From assembly GCA_964343805.1 (NCBI GenBank), contig CAYFLR010000013.1:1-64000 (forward strand): a DNA stretch of 64,000 nucleotides, written 5' to 3'. Made by a program: the position numbers and the translations under genes. Each line of letters starts with the position of its first letter. Position 1 is the first letter of the stretch. Positions 44,325 through 53,471 of this stretch are shown here, one piece after another. Origin of the DNA: CAYFLR01 sp964343805 (GTDB lineage: Bacteria; Bdellovibrionota_B; Oligoflexia; CAYFLR01). The notes beneath the pieces were generated by a model. It worked only from the letters and a program-made list of their open reading frames with translations. It searched no databases and was not told the DNA's origin.

Positions 44325-44460
44325 TCAAGAACAGTAGTAGAGCACTCTTAGTCTATAATTTTCAAAATTTCGGAAACCATAGGCTTTTCGCTGAATGAGT
44401 TTACATTTTCGATTGAATCCTTCCACCATCAAGTTGGAAGACCCTTTATAATTTGATCAT
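44325..44460 (-). pseudogene. ISL3-type transposase remnant (C-terminal end)
   Basis: The minus strand encodes KGSSNLMVEGFNRKCKLI followed by QRKAYGFRNFENYRLRVLYY and a stop at 44325. This matches the conserved C-terminal segment of ISL3-family DDE transposases, with the catalytic Glu in VEG. The frame is closed just upstream, so only about 40 residues survive. The remaining 44461-44745 region is AT-rich with no gene seen. Confidence 0.8.
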
Positions 44461-44745
44461 AAAGTGCCAGGCCCCCAAATGAAGACATTTTCTTTTTCGG
44501 GCCCCTAATTTCTATTCCATTAATTTTCATATATATATCCCTACTTATTTTTCTTGAAACAAATTATTTTTTACGGAATATATAATATTAAAAATTACAA
44601 AAGGTTAAGTAAAAAATGCACTTAATGGGTGAAAAAATAAAAATAATTCAATTATTTAAAAGGACTCTGGGAGAGGGTTTATAGCTTCCCTTTACGATTA
44701 TTTTCGGAAGTTTTACAATATTAACGCAGTGAACAAAACAGGACT

Positions 44746-45822
44746 TTAGAAACCCTCCTCATAAACTCGAAGAGGTGGCTTCCCCCAAGGGCCAACACCA
44801 TCACCACCTAAATTGGTTTGTCTGGCTTTATCTTTAGCAAAGAGGCTTTTAGACCATCCAGAAATAAACGAAACGCCTCCACAGGCAGTTCCGACAATGC
44901 GTTCCCATACGGAAAGCTCGTTTTCATGATTTGTTTCCCATACCGACTTAACATTATCCCAGAAACCGTTTGAAACGAGGCTTACCGAATCTCCTAGAAT
45001 GGCTTTTCGAAGACGAGTTATGTCAAGCAGGTTGCTTTCAATGAGGGTCTTTAAAAGAGCATGGTTTTCTGGAGAACCCGTATAGTTTTCTTTTAAGGTG
45101 TTATAATAATTTACTCTCTCAGCTTCTAGACCACTCAGAATTAATTTTATAGGATTCTTGATTAAAATGGATTCCAAAAATTTTTCAGCAAAATAGTCAA
45201 TAAACTCATCGCCCTTACATTCCTTTATCATGGTGGCGAATACATCTTCCGTTTCCATCTCATAGCTGGGGCTCAAAAGAACTCCAATCACATCCTTCAT
45301 CTCTTTAGTGTCCTTTTCTAAGAGAGAGACAATTGTTGCATCATCATTTTTAGAAATGGCATCCAAAAAGGCATAACTATTGTTTTCTTCATGAGTCAAA
45401 TAATCAATAAAACGTTGCTTGGCTTTAGGATCATTATCGCTGGTTTCTTTGAGACCACCGATGCTGCTGTTTTCAAAATAAGTTTGCAGGCCAGCACTCA
45501 CTTCACTTGCCGTCTCTGAAATAGCATCCCCTGCATCACTCACTGTTTCTTTTGCGCTGTCCCAGGTATCACTTAGCCAGCCAGGATGTACAAGGTTAGC
45601 ATTTTGGGTATTTTCAACTTCAAACTCAGCATACCAGTTAGTGAGAGCATGAAAGGTCGGAAATAAATCCCTTTTAGCTTTTATTGCTTCTTCACTTCCA
45701 GCTTTAATAGAGGTAAAAGATTTTAAACTCGATTTATTTGAGCCATTGCCTAAATCCTTGACGCAAGAGAAAGTCAAGAGAAGAGAAATGACCGCTAATA
45801 TTATAAAATTTGTTTTCATCAT
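44746..45822 (-). CDS. Lipoprotein of unknown function, partner of the C1-type protease
   Basis: This is a 358-residue protein. Lipobox LLTFSC. The mature protein is largely helical, with an amphipathic Ala/Ser/Asp stretch (SAKETVSDAGDAISETASEV), then a 200-residue helical region and a Gly-rich end (GGDGVGPWGKPPL). No family was recognised. It starts 9 bp after the protease gene on the same strand, so the two are almost certainly cotranscribed and may work together, for example as substrate or inhibitor. Confidence 0.7.
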   Translation of the reverse strand: MMKTNFIILAVISLLLTFSCVKDLGNGSNKSSLKSFTSIKAGSEEAIKAKRDLFPTFHALTNWYAEFEVENTQNANLVHPGWLSDTWDSAKETVSDAGDAISETASEVSAGLQTYFENSSIGGLKETSDNDPKAKQRFIDYLTHEENNSYAFLDAISKNDDATIVSLLEKDTKEMKDVIGVLLSPSYEMETEDVFATMIKECKGDEFIDYFAEKFLESILIKNPIKLILSGLEAERVNYYNTLKENYTGSPENHALLKTLIESNLLDITRLRKAILGDSVSLVSNGFWDNVKSVWETNHENELSVWERIVGTACGGVSFISGWSKSLFAKDKARQTNLGGDGVGPWGKPPLRVYEEGF

Positions 45823-45831
45823 AACTTCTCC

Positions 45832-46857
45832 TTAATCTTTCATTTCAAAACCGTTAATTTCCCAGAACATACACATTACATCTTTACAGCAACCAATAGG
45901 AAGATATCCATAACCATGATCAGCCCAGCCCTCTCCCCAAGAATTGCGGATAACCCAGACCCCTCCACCTGGATACTTATCGTTAAGGGCATAACCAACT
46001 ATGGTAACATAATGCCCCCCATTTGAATTAGCATCATCACGGCACTCAATTAAACCTTTCTCACTAGCTGTATTTTGGTAGCTGCTGTACCAGGTATTAT
46101 TTACCAGTGTAGCCATAAGCACTGGATGGCCCGAATCAATTGCATCTTTTATTTGCGAGGTTTTGAAAATATAATCGACGCTTTTCAATTTTGCACTATG
46201 ATTGAAGGTTTCTCGATCCTCATTCAGAGCCTTGAAATGAAATTTATCTTCCGCTGTGTAGATAAGGTCGGTAGCAAGACGGCTTTTGTATTCATTCCAA
46301 AAGTTATGCGGGTTGGTTTCAATATGATCATTGATATAATGCTTTTGCATATAATTTTCTGCGGCTCCAGACATGGCGTAGGCCCCGCAAGGACCATCCT
46401 CCCCTTGATTGACAGTGGGAGTATGATAATTTAAAAGGGCTATATTTTTTATCGTTTCTCCACTAGCTACTAAACTTGCTGGAAGATCATTGGTAAATTT
46501 TTCTTGAGGAGTCTCAGGTACTATATCTTTGATGTCGTTACTTCCGTACCTTCTCATTTTAATGAGTGCTTGTCCCCTTAAGTCAGACTCATGATTCTCC
46601 ACTTTAGGGTCTATTTTCTTCTCACTGGTTCCACCGCTCCCACTATTATCAGTAGTGGTTGGAGTGGTGCTTTTCTCCATATTATTGTTATTATTATTAC
46701 TTTCTTTCTTTTCCTCTTTTTTATTTTTCCCACTGTCACCGGGGTCACTTCCTTGATCCTTAGTCACCTTTTGTTGAGGTACGGGAGCACCAGAATCGCA
46801 AGAAAAGGCTAGGATAGTTAAACAGATAAGCCCTAAGAGATAATAAATTCTCAGCAT
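45832..46857 (-). CDS. Papain-like (C1A) cysteine protease lipoprotein
   Basis: This is a 341-residue protein. Lipobox LAFSC (Cys20, followed by Asp). A linker of about 65 residues is rich in Lys, Asn and Thr. The catalytic domain starts near residue 138. Gln151 (oxyanion hole) and Cys157 are in NQGEDGPCGAYA, six residues apart as in papain, although the usual CGSCW is replaced by GPCGAYA. His282 is in GGHYVTIVGY and Asn305 in VIRNSWGEGW. All catalytic positions are therefore present. No clear prodomain is visible. It is the first gene of a two-gene operon. Confidence 0.88.
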   Translation of the reverse strand: MLRIYYLLGLICLTILAFSCDSGAPVPQQKVTKDQGSDPGDSGKNKKEEKKESNNNNNNMEKSTTPTTTDNSGSGGTSEKKIDPKVENHESDLRGQALIKMRRYGSNDIKDIVPETPQEKFTNDLPASLVASGETIKNIALLNYHTPTVNQGEDGPCGAYAMSGAAENYMQKHYINDHIETNPHNFWNEYKSRLATDLIYTAEDKFHFKALNEDRETFNHSAKLKSVDYIFKTSQIKDAIDSGHPVLMATLVNNTWYSSYQNTASEKGLIECRDDANSNGGHYVTIVGYALNDKYPGGGVWVIRNSWGEGWADHGYGYLPIGCCKDVMCMFWEINGFEMKD

Positions 46858-47121
46858 TAGGAACCTCCCAAAGATTAAAGAGATAAATGATCTATACTTA
46901 TAAAATATTGATCGACGCCTATCAGAAAAACATTTAGAAAACGATTTATATTCTATATAATCAATATGTTAGACCCACTGGTTATATTTTAAGAGATTTC
47001 TAGTTTATGTAATTATCGCTTACCTATTTCAACCAAAATATATATTCTAAATTATAGACAATAGACCTAATTTGGTGTTTTAAAATCCACTCCGCCTAAA
47101 AAAACTGTTAAGATAAAAGGT

Positions 47122-48313
47122 ATGAAGATTGCTCTCGGTCTAATTCTATTTATTATCNNNNNNNNNNGCCCTTTTCAATTCGGCTCATGGCTGCCCAAAT
47201 CTTGCCAAAGATTATGGGCGCTTTAAAAGACCTGAAATTAGACCCTCGACCACAGAACTTATCGCCTACTTGGAAAGACTTATCCAAGGGGGTATAGTAA
47301 CCCTCTCTATGCTAACTCGATTTCATAATGCTTTAGACAAGGGGCAAATCATTAACCCTATTGCAACTATAAAAGCTCAGACAACCGCTCACCATCAGAT
47401 GCATCATGAGGGCATCGAAGGCTTACTGCAAAGAAATAATTTGGATAAAGAGCAGCTCCAAAGATGGGTGAGAAGACATGTAAAGCAAAAGAAAAAGGAG
47501 AAAAAGGAACGTAAGCAGGTTTCCGTCGCGGTGGCTTCCATATGGCAACCCATCTCCTTTATCACTATCAAACCGGGTAAATTTATAACTCGCACCTATG
47601 ACAACAAGCCGGTTGAAGCGGAAATCACCTTACCTTTCTCCATGCAGGCATCATCTGTAACTCAATATCAATGGGCTTTAGTAATGAGAGAAAACCCTGC
47701 GCATTTTAAAGCAGGTAAAGATAAACAGCAGATAAATATAGAGGGGCAAAAAATACTAATGCAGCCCGATCACCCCGTGGAAAATGTAAGTTGGAATGAA
47801 GTTCAAACATTCATTCAAAGAGTTAACGAACTAATAAAAAAGCAAGATCCCCTTATTATGAAACTTTTCGACCGAAGGATAGGCACAGAAGCTAGCGTAC
47901 GTTTACCCACTGCTGCCGAGTGGGATTTTGTTTCTCGCAAAGAAGGAGAAATCAAAGGAGATTACTTTTTTGGAGAAAAGGTTTCTGACCTTGAAACCTA
48001 TGCTTGGTTCAATGAAAATTCAGCCGAAACCACTCATCCAGTTATGACAAAGCACCCCCTTCTTATAGGAAGAAAAGCTATTTACGATCTCTATGGTAAT
48101 GTATCCGAATGGGTTGCTGATTATCATAATTATGATGCCTTAGGTCCTTTTCCTGGAAAAAACCCACAGGGACCTGAGACTGGGCATTACCGAATCACCA
48201 AAGGAGGAAGCTTTAGGGATCCATCAAACGAATGCAATTCACCGAATCTTCCTTCAGCAGATCCTTCTATGAAATTCAATAATATCGGCTTTCGATTGCT
48301 GTTAAACGAATAG
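47122..48313 (+). CDS. Secreted formylglycine-generating-enzyme (SUMF1)-like protein, gap in signal peptide
   Basis: The ATG at 47122 opens a signal peptide (MKIALGLILFII) that runs into the N gap 47158-47167. Beyond it, in another frame, ALFNSAHGCPNLAKDYG continues directly into the main frame, so the gap is not its true length. The C-terminal 220 residues have the FGE-sulfatase domain: MQASSVTQYQWALVM, HPVENVSWNEVQTF, RLPTAAEWDFVSR, YDLYGNVSEWVAD, ITKGGSFRD and IGFRLLL. The domain is known both as a sulfatase activator and as a C-type-lectin-like fold with other roles. The catalytic Cys pair of true FGEs is not evident, so sulfatase maturation is unlikely. Confidence 0.85.
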
Positions 48314-48466
48314 TTAGAAAGAGTTTATCTAAATTAGGGGAAATAGTTCTTAGAAGAAAAGGTTTTCTCTCTATTTTTCATTTCCAATAGCTCCTGCATC
48401 ATTTTGAGTATAATACTACTCTATAAATAATGCATTAGTTAGAGCTAAATGGAATTTTAATACGGG

Positions 48467-49357
48467 TTATTTGTATCGAACCTCATCGTAAGAATAGGCA
48501 CTGCCGATTGTCTTAGTAATGACTTCTTCAAGGTCGAAAACCAGGCCTCTTGATGTCTTAAAGAAAAGACGATTGTCTCGCTCTTGATAAGGAGTTGTAC
48601 AAACAGCACTTACTTTATAGCCTATCAACTTTCCTGCATAGTCAATTAACTTTAAACCATCTTTCCACTCAAAGCTTTCGCAGTTAGGATCTTGCCTTTG
48701 CAGGTCTTTTAAAATCAGGGCCCGATCATCAGCTTTGGAAGCGAGGGTCCAACTAGCAAGGTCTAGTTTAGATCGCTGTAAATGCCAGCGATTAGCAAAC
48801 CAAATGATCATATCTTCATACTCTTCTTTAGATAAAACAGCGTCAGCCACAGCTAAAGGCTCAAAAGGTTCTCTATTTTTTTGACACTCAGCTGGAATGG
48901 TGTGCATGCGAAAAGAACGGCGATCAGCGGTGGTAGCGGGAACAAAGGTGATTTCCGCATTCCCATTTTCAAAATTCGCCATGGAAAGCAAAAAGCCATC
49001 TGTCATATTGTTACTTGATCGATAAGGACTGTAAGCAAGGTTATATCCTTCGCTATGATGTTGCACCATTACTCGGCCTAGATACCTAGGATATTCAATA
49101 TTGTTTCCATTACGATCAAGAGCTTTAATTGCCACCTGATATTGCGGGTTAACATTGGGACGTGAAGGAATATCTTGACGCAATTCCAAGGTCACTTCAA
49201 CGAGCCGATTGGTGCGAGACCAAAAGCCAAAAGAGAGGGCATGCTTGGCTTCCACTTTACACTTCATGAGAGAAACTTGCTCATTACTTGCGAAAAGGGG
49301 ATTTATCGCGGTTATAGTTAAAAATACAAATGCAATTAAAGTAAAAATATTTTTCAT
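48467..49357 (-). CDS. Secreted protein of unknown function
   Basis: This is a 296-residue protein. The signal peptide ends near AINPLFA. The mature part starts with a Cys-containing beta-rich domain (KCKVEAKHALSFGFW, VEVTLELRQDIP) and ends with a helical-beta region containing two cysteines (DPNCESFEW, AVCTTPYQ). No family was recognised. The ribosome binding site aaggag lies 7 bp before the start. It is divergent from parA across 226 bp. Confidence 0.7.
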   Translation of the reverse strand: MKNIFTLIAFVFLTITAINPLFASNEQVSLMKCKVEAKHALSFGFWSRTNRLVEVTLELRQDIPSRPNVNPQYQVAIKALDRNGNNIEYPRYLGRVMVQHHSEGYNLAYSPYRSSNNMTDGFLLSMANFENGNAEITFVPATTADRRSFRMHTIPAECQKNREPFEPLAVADAVLSKEEYEDMIIWFANRWHLQRSKLDLASWTLASKADDRALILKDLQRQDPNCESFEWKDGLKLIDYAGKLIGYKVSAVCTTPYQERDNRLFFKTSRGLVFDLEEVITKTIGSAYSYDEVRYK

Positions 49358-49420
49358 TTGAACACTCCTTATTTAAATTCATTGCTTTATTACATCTCCA
49401 TCCTCCAGAAGTAAAATATA

Positions 49421-49514
49421 TTGATTATAGTCAAACTATCCAAATATTATATACAACATAACTATTTGAATCATTTTAACCTCCTAGCTAGATATTTGGG
49501 TTGCACCTTGCAAC
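49421..49514 (+). promoter_or_regulatory. Probable parA promoter and operator
   Basis: TTGATT (49421-49426) and TATTAT (49445-49450) with 18-bp spacing form a plausible promoter. The dyad GTTGCA-cct-TGCAAC (49500-49514) lies 50 bp downstream of the -10 and about 70 bp before parA. Plasmid ParA proteins with an N-terminal DNA-binding domain commonly repress themselves through such a dyad. Confidence 0.5.
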
Positions 49515-49583
49515 AATGAGAGCTAATATCTGAAGGAAATTTTCACAAAATAAATGGTTGTTTCAATCGCTTAGAGGGCTATT

Positions 49584-50606
49584 ATGAACACAGAAAACTA
49601 TTGGCAGTTTACGACTCATCAAATTGCAAACTTAGCAGAGGTGCCCAAAACCCTGGTTCATAAGCTGATTGATCAAAATCAAATTCAGCCCATCAACAAT
49701 GATATCCTTAACAAAAGATACTCTTTAGAAGACACTCGAAATATCGTCTTTAGCTTAGCGAATCAAGGGGCTATCCCCCTCATTGAAAGATCTACTCAGG
49801 TTTTTTATAACTTCAAAGGGGGCACCGGGAAATCAACCATCTCTTCTCAAATCGCCAGTCAATTGGCCGTGATGGGATATAACGTTCTGGCTGTAGACCT
49901 AGATCCTCAAGCTCATATGACCCTCAATTTAGGTTTTATGAGCGATCAACCTGTTCCTTCTATGTATGAAGTGCTTATCAACGGCACCTCTGTCGAAGAG
50001 GTCATCCAACCTCTTTATGAAGGTCTATGGCTTATTCCAGCTAATTTAAAAATGACTCGTGTAGAGGTTCCTCTCAGCCAAAAAACCCGACGAGAAGAAC
50101 TTCTTAAACGAATTTTAGAACCCCTAGAGAAAGCCTTTGATTATATCATCATTGATACCAACCCAACCTTCAGTATTCTCAATGTAAATGCCTTGGTTTG
50201 TGCTGATCAGATCAATATTGTCTCCGCCACCCATCCTCTCAGCTATCACGGTCTCTCTATTTTATTAGATGATTTAGAATCTCTTTTACAGGAAATGGAT
50301 CTCTCCATTCCCTACTCCATCTTGCCGAATCTTTACGAAGCAAAAACTGTGACCGCACAAGAAATCCTTGGTGCCATTCAAAGTGAATACGAACATATCG
50401 CTATGAAAACTGTGGTGCGAAAGTCAGAAGATTTGAACCTAGCCTCCAAATATGGCCTCCCCGTCTGCACCTTTGCCAAAAAACGATCCGCAGCCTTAGT
50501 GGATATCCTAGAGTTGACTCGGGAAATATTGGCCACATCACAACAGCCTTACGGCAAACCCACTATAAAAAGTAAAAGCTCAAATCAAATGAGTATTAAA
50601 AACTAA
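49584..50606 (+). CDS. parA: Plasmid-type ParA partition ATPase with N-terminal helix-turn-helix
   Basis: This is a 340-residue protein. Residues 8-55 form a MerR-like helix-turn-helix (TTHQIANLAEVPKTLVHKLI). The ParA/MinD-type ATPase domain follows, with deviant Walker A NFKGGTGKST (residues 76-85), the switch I region VLAVDLDPQAHMTLNLG and Walker B DYIIIDTNPT. A fused DNA-binding N-terminus is characteristic of type Ia plasmid ParA (P1/F type), which both segregate DNA and repress their own operon. Chromosomal ParA lacks it. It is followed by a palindrome and parB. Confidence 0.93.
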   Translation: MNTENYWQFTTHQIANLAEVPKTLVHKLIDQNQIQPINNDILNKRYSLEDTRNIVFSLANQGAIPLIERSTQVFYNFKGGTGKSTISSQIASQLAVMGYNVLAVDLDPQAHMTLNLGFMSDQPVPSMYEVLINGTSVEEVIQPLYEGLWLIPANLKMTRVEVPLSQKTRREELLKRILEPLEKAFDYIIIDTNPTFSILNVNALVCADQINIVSATHPLSYHGLSILLDDLESLLQEMDLSIPYSILPNLYEAKTVTAQEILGAIQSEYEHIAMKTVVRKSEDLNLASKYGLPVCTFAKKRSAALVDILELTREILATSQQPYGKPTIKSKSSNQMSIKN

Positions 50607-50627
50607 GTGTTCGCCATGGCGAACACT
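50606..50627. promoter_or_regulatory. Perfect 22-bp palindrome between parA and parB, candidate parS
   Basis: The half-site AGTGTTCGCCA is followed at once by its exact reverse complement. It begins at the last base of the parA stop codon and lies in the 48 bp before parB. Perfect palindromes of 14-20 bp are typical ParB-binding centromeres. No second full copy was noticed elsewhere in the window. Confidence 0.72.
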
Positions 50628-50654
50628 CAAATAGGATTTAAAAAGGGAGAACAG

Positions 50655-51533
50655 ATGAGTCAAAAGATTATCAAAACTCGTAAGCCAAATGCCGGATTCA
50701 TGCAGCGATTAAAATCTCCTGCAGCTAAACCCGCATCCATCTTAACTTCCAAAATGCAAGATGAGATCATCTATGTAAAGGTTGATAATATCAAACCCTT
50801 TCGGGGTCAAAGTCGAGTAGAGATTAACCCCAAAGAGCTGGCTTCTTTGTCCACCACCATCAAAAGGCATGGAGTGAGACAGCCACTCACATTGATTCCC
50901 ACCGAAGAGAAGCTGGGCTTTTTTGAGGTGGTCAGTGGAGAACGAAGATTAAGAGCCGCTACCATGGCCGGCCTTACCAAGGTTCCAGCTATTCTCATCC
51001 ATGACTTTAATCAAGCTTATGAAATCTCCCTGATCGAAAATATCCACCGCCAAGACCTCCACCCGGTAGAGTTAGGTCAGGCTTACCAAAAACTGTTAGA
51101 AACAAAGAGCTTCTCCTCGCTACGAGACATGGCAGGAAAAATAGGTGAAAACCCCAGCAAGGTCAGTGAATACCGTCAATTTGCCAACTTACCCGAAGAA
51201 GTTCGCTTGACGCTTATTAAAAAGCGTCTTGAAAAGAGAAGTTTTTTACGATCCTTAGTACGAGCTCAGGGAATGAAACAACCGGTGGAAGTTCTTTTGA
51301 GAAAGATCGAAGAGGAGTTAAAAAAGTCTCCCCAAAATAGACCCACCCCCTCCGCTGCCACCGGTAAAGTAAGAATGAAAAGTTTGATCAATATTTCTCT
51401 GGGAGAGGATGAGGCCATAAACTTCCAGTTAAAAGGGCTTAAAAAATGTTCTAAAGGTACATTAAAAAAGTTAAAAGGTGGATTGGAAAAACTCATCCTG
51501 CAGGTGGATGAGCAGATAAAGAGCAGTAAATAG
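50655..51533 (+). CDS. parB: ParB partition protein
   Basis: This is a 292-residue protein. The N-terminal CTPase/ParB-like nuclease fold has KPFRGQSR, VSGERRLRAATMAGL (the GERRxRA box) and SLIENIHRQDLHPVELGQAY (the ENxxR box). A helix-turn-helix domain for parS binding follows (LRDMAGKIGENPSKVSEY), then a C-terminal dimerisation tail. The start at 50655 has the ribosome binding site gggaga. An in-frame GTG at 50607 would place the start inside the palindrome and is rejected. It forms an operon with parA. Confidence 0.93.
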   Translation: MSQKIIKTRKPNAGFMQRLKSPAAKPASILTSKMQDEIIYVKVDNIKPFRGQSRVEINPKELASLSTTIKRHGVRQPLTLIPTEEKLGFFEVVSGERRLRAATMAGLTKVPAILIHDFNQAYEISLIENIHRQDLHPVELGQAYQKLLETKSFSSLRDMAGKIGENPSKVSEYRQFANLPEEVRLTLIKKRLEKRSFLRSLVRAQGMKQPVEVLLRKIEEELKKSPQNRPTPSAATGKVRMKSLINISLGEDEAINFQLKGLKKCSKGTLKKLKGGLEKLILQVDEQIKSSK

Positions 51534-51534
51534 C

Positions 51535-53418
51535 CTACCTTTGGCCAGCACTAGCTACCGCAGATGTAAAGTAAGGACTCCAGGTAAAATTTTCTGATTG
51601 AGAAGAGATCCCTAATTTGGTCTCTATATCTCCATAAGTAGCTGCCCCACTCCCATTATCATAATCCCAATAATTATCTTGTAAAGTATGAGTGCCATTG
51701 GAAGTTTGAAGATGAAGATTGGTGGTATTACTTGAAAAGTTAGAATTACTAATTTGGGCAACGGTTTGGTCCATTGAAAAAACACCATATTTACAGTTTT
51801 TAATATCCAAATAACTAGCCTCAAAAGGCTTTGAGATATCGTGCATCAATCTGATCCCTTCCGCCACCGAGGTATCATTACAGGTAATGTCGGTGTAGGA
51901 CATATTTAAAATTTGTTTTTCTCCTATATAGATCCCTTTGGTGGAAATATCAGAAAATGTGGAATCTCTTACGGTAATGGTACTGGTTCCAGTAAATTGA
52001 ACTTGAGAGAAATATTCAACATCCAGATAAGTAATTGTGGCATCGTTATGGTTGGTGGTAGGAAAATAGAATCCTTTCCAATCTCCAGCAGCTGGTGTAC
52101 TTTTGGAGGAAGTAAACTTAACATGATTGTCTTTATTTCCCGCCACATGTAATCCACCAGAAAAAGCAATGGTCATATCATCGTCAAAGACTAGGGTCAC
52201 TCCAGGTTCAATCACCATGTTAGACCGGGTGGTAAAATAGAGATTAGAAGGATCACTGGTCTTAATAAAATAAGGGGAAAAAACCTTGGTTAAAGTGGTA
52301 GAAGTGGCTGAATAATTAGGCATCTTTTCTTCGTTGTCAATAAGAATGGTTTTTTCACCGCGATAGAGATTGACCTTCACAATATCCGAAACCTGCTCTA
52401 CTTTATCAAAAGCTTTAAGTTGTAGGGTATACCATTCATTATCGGTAGCTAGATCAAAACTGATGGGAGCACTCACTTTGGTCCAGGTGGTATACTGTCC
52501 ACCCATTGCTTCATAATGAGAAAAATTAGCATCTTCACTGTCAGCTAAAATGGTGATAGCCTCTTTATTGGCCGTCACTCGACGATCGGAATTCTCAATA
52601 ATAGGAGCTGTGGGCTTAATGGTATCTAACAAAATAGAAGCGGTGATAATTTTAGAAATTTGCCCTTTTTCATCTTCCAATTGGACATAAATGGTTTTTT
52701 GACCTTCCGTTTGTGATAAGGTCCATGGGATGCTCTTTTTATAATCGGTGGCATCTTCAGCCATAAAGTTTTCCGTCTCACTGATGTATACTTTATATTC
52801 TTTATCATCTTCTGCATCTAAAACAATTTTAAGAGTTATAGATCGGGTGGTGGTATACTCCCCTTCTTCAATGGTAAAAGTGGGCTCCTTAATAGAGTAC
52901 TCCACTTTAGCTTCTTCCTCTTCCTCTTCTTGAACCTCCTTGACAACCTTCCATTCTCCCTCTAACTCCACACACTCCTTTTGTAGCTCCTCTAACTTGG
53001 AAGCACTTAAAGGCTGATAATAGTGAATTGCCAGTTTATAACCCTCTTCATGGGTCACTTCTAAACAGGAGTTATAAATCTTTTCCGTTGGACACTCCTC
53101 ACCCAGTTTCCAACTTTCAGATTCGCTAAGATCAGCAGGGGTTATAGAAAGAATCAATTGCTCAGTTAACTCACTGTAATCCTTGCAGTTAAGTAGGTTT
53201 GAGGAATTTTTTACAATACTATTGTAGGTCTTCCAGGCAGCAGTTGTGGCTTCTGGTTTGGTTGAATCTTTCCCTTTTAAATTTGGATCCTTTGCTTCTT
53301 CTTCGGTTTTGTCCTTTTTATCTTTGTCCTCTTTTTCTAGCAAACCACATTGTGCAAAGTGGAGTAAAATAAATACCGCTAACCCAAAGAGGCCTAGTTG
53401 GTTATTCTTGATTAACAT
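51535..53418 (-). CDS. Lipoprotein with beta-sandwich repeats and C-terminal right-handed beta-helix
   Basis: This is a 627-residue protein. Lipobox FAQC. A Lys/Asp/Glu-rich linker leads to two or three beta-sandwich domains (EPTFTIEEGEYTTTRSITLK and similar), resembling chitobiase/Ig-like folds. The last 250 residues are a parallel beta-helix (VIEPGVTLVFDDDMTIAFSG, TITYLDVEYF, ISNSNFSSNTT), a fold common in carbohydrate-binding or polysaccharide-cleaving surface proteins. No catalytic residues were identified. The start at 53418 follows aggag. It is convergent with parB, 1 bp between stop codons. Confidence 0.75.
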   Translation of the reverse strand: MLIKNNQLGLFGLAVFILLHFAQCGLLEKEDKDKKDKTEEEAKDPNLKGKDSTKPEATTAAWKTYNSIVKNSSNLLNCKDYSELTEQLILSITPADLSESESWKLGEECPTEKIYNSCLEVTHEEGYKLAIHYYQPLSASKLEELQKECVELEGEWKVVKEVQEEEEEEAKVEYSIKEPTFTIEEGEYTTTRSITLKIVLDAEDDKEYKVYISETENFMAEDATDYKKSIPWTLSQTEGQKTIYVQLEDEKGQISKIITASILLDTIKPTAPIIENSDRRVTANKEAITILADSEDANFSHYEAMGGQYTTWTKVSAPISFDLATDNEWYTLQLKAFDKVEQVSDIVKVNLYRGEKTILIDNEEKMPNYSATSTTLTKVFSPYFIKTSDPSNLYFTTRSNMVIEPGVTLVFDDDMTIAFSGGLHVAGNKDNHVKFTSSKSTPAAGDWKGFYFPTTNHNDATITYLDVEYFSQVQFTGTSTITVRDSTFSDISTKGIYIGEKQILNMSYTDITCNDTSVAEGIRLMHDISKPFEASYLDIKNCKYGVFSMDQTVAQISNSNFSSNTTNLHLQTSNGTHTLQDNYWDYDNGSGAATYGDIETKLGISSQSENFTWSPYFTSAVASAGQR

Positions 53419-53471
53419 TTTTAGCTCCTGCATTGTAATCACAGCATCCCCCAACAACCTTTATAACTATT

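Noticed and set aside
47270..47300. Start of the SUMF1-like gene at 47270
   Set aside because: The frame is open upstream to the gap and the sequence before the gap encodes a signal peptide in another frame.
50607..50655. Longer ParB starting at GTG 50607
   Set aside because: The start would sit inside the 22-bp palindrome with no ribosome binding site; ATG 50655 follows gggaga.
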